From Sphaerimonospora sp050942215 (GTDB lineage Bacteria; Actinomycetota; Actinomycetes; Streptosporangiales; Streptosporangiaceae), in NCBI RefSeq assembly GCF_050942215.1, contig NZ_CP192056.1:3100001-3164000 (forward strand): DNA of 64,000 bases, given 5' to 3'. The translations under genes were made by a program, and so were the position numbers. The stretch's first letter is position 1. The number at the start of each line of letters is the position of its first letter. Below the pieces are notes generated by a model. The model saw nothing but the letters and a program-made list of their open reading frames with translations, was not told where the DNA came from and did not search any database. This document shows, piece after piece, positions 61,454 to 64,000 of the stretch.

Positions 61454-61695
61454 GTGATCTTGCGAATGCTCGCATGCGGGTGCCGTGAGCAGGCGACTTC
61501 TCGTCCGTGATCTTGCATTTTCTTGCAGCCCTACCCACTGAGCGGCGAAAACAGCATTCGTGATCTTGCACTCACAACTGCAAGATCACGAACCGTACAG
61601 ACGCAGGCCAGACGGCCCGCCTGCGAGAAACTGCAAGATCACCTAGCCGGTCCATGCAGGACAGGAGGGTGACGTGCGAGCAATTACAAGATCAC
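61454..61695. repeat. Dispersed multi-unit palindromic element, copy B
   Basis: Forward 21-bp units start at 61454 and 61507; the central 30-bp palindrome (GTGATCTTG-12-CAAGATCAC) is at 61560-61589; reverse units end at 61642 and 61695. All steps are exactly 53 bp and all four spacers exactly 32 bp, symmetric about 61574.5. The right end overlaps the stop codon of the DevS-like gene. The spacer GAGCGGCGAAAACAGCATTC next to the palindrome matches GAGCAGCGAAAACACTATTC of copy A read on the other strand. Confidence 0.93.
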
Positions 61696-63425
61696 GGGGG
61701 GGTGGGGGGTTGGTGGAGGGGGACGCTCCACTGGAGGCGGGTGCCTCCGCCTTCGGGTGCGGTGAGCTCGAAGGCCCCACCGAGCCGGTGTGCGCGGTCC
61801 TCGAGGTTGCGCAGCCCGCTGCGCCGTCCCTCCGCGGGCACCCCGACCCCGTTGTCCGTCACGATCAGAGTGAGCAGCCGGTCCTCGTTGCGCACGGTCA
61901 CGTCGGCGCGTGACGCCTTGGCATGGCGCACGAGGTTGGACAGCGCCTCGCGCAGGACGGCCAGCAGGTGCTCGCCGACGGTCTGGGACACCTCGGTGTC
62001 CAGCCTGCCCTCCAAGCTCAGGCCGGGCATGAAGCCGAGGTGGCCGCGCGCCCCCTCCACGAGGTCGACCACCTGGGCCCGCAGGCTCGGCGCGCTCTCC
62101 TCCCTGGGGGTCTGCAGGGCGAAGATGGTCGACCGGATCTGCCGGATCGTGGTGTCCAGCTCGTCGATCGCGCTCTGCACCCTCGACGAGGCCTCCGGCC
62201 GTTCGACCAGGCGGACCGCCCCCATCAGCGTCATGGCGACGGCGAACAGCCGCTGGATGACCACGTCGTGCAGGTCCTTGGCGATGCGGTCGCGGTCTTC
62301 GAGCAGTCCCAGCCGCTCGGCGTTCTTCCTGGTCTCGGCGAGCTCCAGCGCGACGGCGGCCTGTCCGGCGAAGGCGTGGAACATCTCCAGCTCCAGGTGA
62401 CTGAACGGCATGCGCCCGTGACGCTTGCCGAGCCACAGCACGCCGCGCACCGCCCCGACCCTGCCGATCGGCACCACGGCGACCGGCCCCACCGAAAGCT
62501 CGTCTTCGACCTCGGTGTCGATGTCGTCATCGCCCGAGTCGTTGCTCATGAGCGGCTCCCCGCTCAGGAAGGCCCGCCCGGCGAGGGTGCCGGAGATCGC
62601 CACCGCCCGGCCGGTGATCCCGGCTCCGGCGGAGATCCCCCCGGCCGCGCCTTCCGCGACCGTGCCCAGAAGGGTGTCGCCGTCATCGCCGGGCAGCAGG
62701 ACCGCCACGACGTCGGCCTCGGACATCTCGCGGGTCCGCCGCGCCATCAGCGCGAGCACCTCTTCCGGCTCCGCGCCGGACAGCAAACGGGTGGTGACCT
62801 CCGACGACGCCTTGAGCCAGGTCTCCCGGCGCCGGGTGTCCTCGTACAGGCGGGCGTTCTCGATGGCGACGCCGGCGGCGGTGGCCAGGGCGACGACGAT
62901 GGCCTCGTCGTCCTCGTCGAACTCCCCTCCCCCGCGCTTCTCGGTGAGATAGAGGTTGCCGAACACCTCGTCGCGCACCCGGATCGGCACGCCGAGGAAG
63001 CTGCCCATCTCCGGATGGCCGGGCGGGAAGCCGTACGACTCCGGGTGGTCGGAGATGTGCGTGAGCCGCAGGATCTGCGGTTCCTTGATGAGCAGACCGA
63101 GCAGGCCCAGGCCGTGCGGCCAGTGCTCGATCCGGGCGATCTCCTCCTCCGTCAGCCCCACCGGGACGAACTGGACAAGCGTGTTCTCTTCGCCGATCAC
63201 TCCCATCGCGCCGTAGCAGGCGTCGACGAGGGTGGTGGCGGTCTCGACGATCCTGCGGAGCACGGTCTCCAGGTCCAGGTCGCTGCCCACCGAGACGACG
63301 GCGTCCAGCAGCGCGTGCACGCGGTCACGGGTGGCCAGCACCGCCTCCAGCCGGCCCTGCAGTTCGGAGAGCAGGTCGTCCAGCCGCATGTGGGGGAGCA
63401 GCGAACGAGGCTCGTCTTTCTTCAT
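61692..63425 (-). CDS. DevS/DosT-like two-GAF sensor histidine kinase
   Basis: 577 residues. GAF-A at ~36-190 contains YGFPPGHPEMGSFLGVPIRV; His137 in it aligns with the haem-ligand His of mycobacterial DevS/DosT as I recall them. GAF-B at ~210-360. HisKA_3 with His386 in RDRIAKDLHDVVIQRLFAVA, and HATPase with NLVRHAKASRADV and GLRNLEDRAHRLGG. Probably a haem-based oxygen/NO/redox sensor that phosphorylates the neighbouring DevR-like regulator. The stop codon is supplied by the right end of repeat copy B. Confidence 0.92.
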   Translation of the reverse strand: MKKDEPRSLLPHMRLDDLLSELQGRLEAVLATRDRVHALLDAVVSVGSDLDLETVLRRIVETATTLVDACYGAMGVIGEENTLVQFVPVGLTEEEIARIEHWPHGLGLLGLLIKEPQILRLTHISDHPESYGFPPGHPEMGSFLGVPIRVRDEVFGNLYLTEKRGGGEFDEDDEAIVVALATAAGVAIENARLYEDTRRRETWLKASSEVTTRLLSGAEPEEVLALMARRTREMSEADVVAVLLPGDDGDTLLGTVAEGAAGGISAGAGITGRAVAISGTLAGRAFLSGEPLMSNDSGDDDIDTEVEDELSVGPVAVVPIGRVGAVRGVLWLGKRHGRMPFSHLELEMFHAFAGQAAVALELAETRKNAERLGLLEDRDRIAKDLHDVVIQRLFAVAMTLMGAVRLVERPEASSRVQSAIDELDTTIRQIRSTIFALQTPREESAPSLRAQVVDLVEGARGHLGFMPGLSLEGRLDTEVSQTVGEHLLAVLREALSNLVRHAKASRADVTVRNEDRLLTLIVTDNGVGVPAEGRRSGLRNLEDRAHRLGGAFELTAPEGGGTRLQWSVPLHQPPTPP

Positions 63426-63516
63426 GCGAGAAGTGTCCCATTCGCCCCCCTCGGTCTCCAGAGCGAAGCACCCGCCCCCCGGAGGTGGGGGGCGGGCGCT
63501 CGCGTGCCGGCGGTGT

Positions 63517-64000
63517 CTACTTGAGGATCGGGAGCCGCTTGACCAGGTCGGTGCGACCCCACCGGGCGCCGATGCCCAGGGTGTCGCTGGCGTTCGCCAG
63601 GGCCAGACCGGCCAGCACGATCGCGTAGACGATGTGATCGTCCATGAAGGGGTTGGTGGCCAGGGGCAGTGCAGCGGCCCACATCAGGACCATCATCAGA
63701 CCTCCGGCGACCGCCGCGATCCGCATCCCCGCCCCCACGATGAGCGCCCCGCCGACGCCCAGCAGGCCGAGCATGAACAGCAGATCGACCCAGCCCTGAC
63801 CGGCCAGCCCGGCGTAGAACCCGCCGAGCGCGTTGTCGGCCGTGCCCTTCAGGAAACCGGTGGTCGGGCTGCCGCCCTGCACCCAGGCCTTGTCGGCGGG
63901 GGTGGCGAAGCCCCAGCCGAAGGTCTTGTCGAGGAAGGCCCACAGGAACACCCAGCCGAGGGCGATCCGGGCGAGCGCCCAGGCGTAGGCGGCAGGCCGG
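63517..64000 (-). CDS. DoxX/TQO-like membrane protein, 5' end outside window
   Basis: The frame is open to the right edge (reading AYAWALARIALGWVFLWAFL then DKTFGWGFATPADKAWVQGG), so the start is not seen; about 160 codons are present. Four hydrophobic segments, with GWGFATPADKAW and AGLAGQGWVDLLFMLGLLGV typical of DoxD/DoxX-like quinol-linked membrane proteins. It may take part in thiol/quinone redox balance. Stops at TAG 63517; 90 bases separate it from the DevS-like gene. Confidence 0.78.
   Translation of the reverse strand, partial: RPAAYAWALARIALGWVFLWAFLDKTFGWGFATPADKAWVQGGSPTTGFLKGTADNALGGFYAGLAGQGWVDLLFMLGLLGVGGALIVGAGMRIAAVAGGLMMVLMWAAALPLATNPFMDDHIVYAIVLAGLALANASDTLGIGARWGRTDLVKRLPILK

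Noticed and set aside
1..64000. Mobile island or prophage
   Set aside because: No integrase, transposase, tRNA-flanked repeats or composition break were seen; functions are mostly chromosomal.

Overview
The window is 64 kb of very GC-rich DNA from a mycelial-type actinobacterium. The MerR - bifunctional nuclease - FtsR - GarA block, mycolate-free wall genes, CBM2 proteins with Pro-Thr linkers, a DevR/DevS pair and a WS/DGAT enzyme point to the Streptosporangiales/Streptomycetales range. Streptosporangiaceae is my best guess; the genus cannot be fixed from this sequence alone. No rRNA or tRNA gene, integrase, insertion sequence or CRISPR array was seen, so this looks like ordinary chromosome with small decayed spots.

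Layout. 0-5.6 kb: minus-strand growth/division block (MerR, bifunctional nuclease, FtsR-like MerR, GarA-like FHA protein), then a fused sugar nucleotidyltransferase/phosphomutase-like protein and a CDP-alcohol phosphatidyltransferase. 5.9-15.8 kb: flavohemoglobin-like protein, ThyX, an ABC exporter pair, a fused anthranilate synthase behind a complete transcription attenuator with a 12-residue WW leader peptide, a monocarboxylate-type sodium symporter with its DUF3311 partner, and a wax ester synthase/DGAT. 16-30 kb: secreted GH3-CBM2 enzyme, small regulators, HPF-like protein, RecQ, Tex, a large ferritin-like protein, hemerythrin and CBS proteins, and a Cip1-like cellulose-binding gene broken by a one-base frameshift. 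30-35 kb: ROK kinase, small membrane proteins, glutathionyl-hydroquinone-reductase-like protein, LigB dioxygenase.

35-48 kb is a peptidoglycan-salvage island: AmiE-like serine hydrolase, MurQ, NamZ (DUF1343), a tightly overlapped six-gene oligopeptide-type ABC transporter/acetyltransferase operon, NagZ and a BadF-type amino-sugar kinase. A 100-codon C-terminal remnant of a MurR/RpiR regulator is attached to the nagZ stop codon. Together these would release MurNAc and GlcNAc from wall fragments, phosphorylate them and remove the lactyl ether.

48-64 kb: YcnI-like copper-type protein, DEAD-box helicase, an internally deleted MFS transporter remnant, an alpha/beta hydrolase, an orphan sensor kinase, then a hypoxia/dormancy-type group (BON-methyltransferase fusion, universal stress protein, CBS-BON protein, CtpF-like P-type ATPase, DevR-like regulator, DevS-like kinase) and an edge-truncated DoxX-like protein.

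The most unusual structure is a dispersed non-coding element present as two full copies (35000-35237 and 61454-61695), each filling the gap between convergent genes. It has 21-bp units with an invariant GTGATCTTG core, placed 51-53 bp apart around a central palindrome. A solo unit lies at 48743. I know of no description of it.
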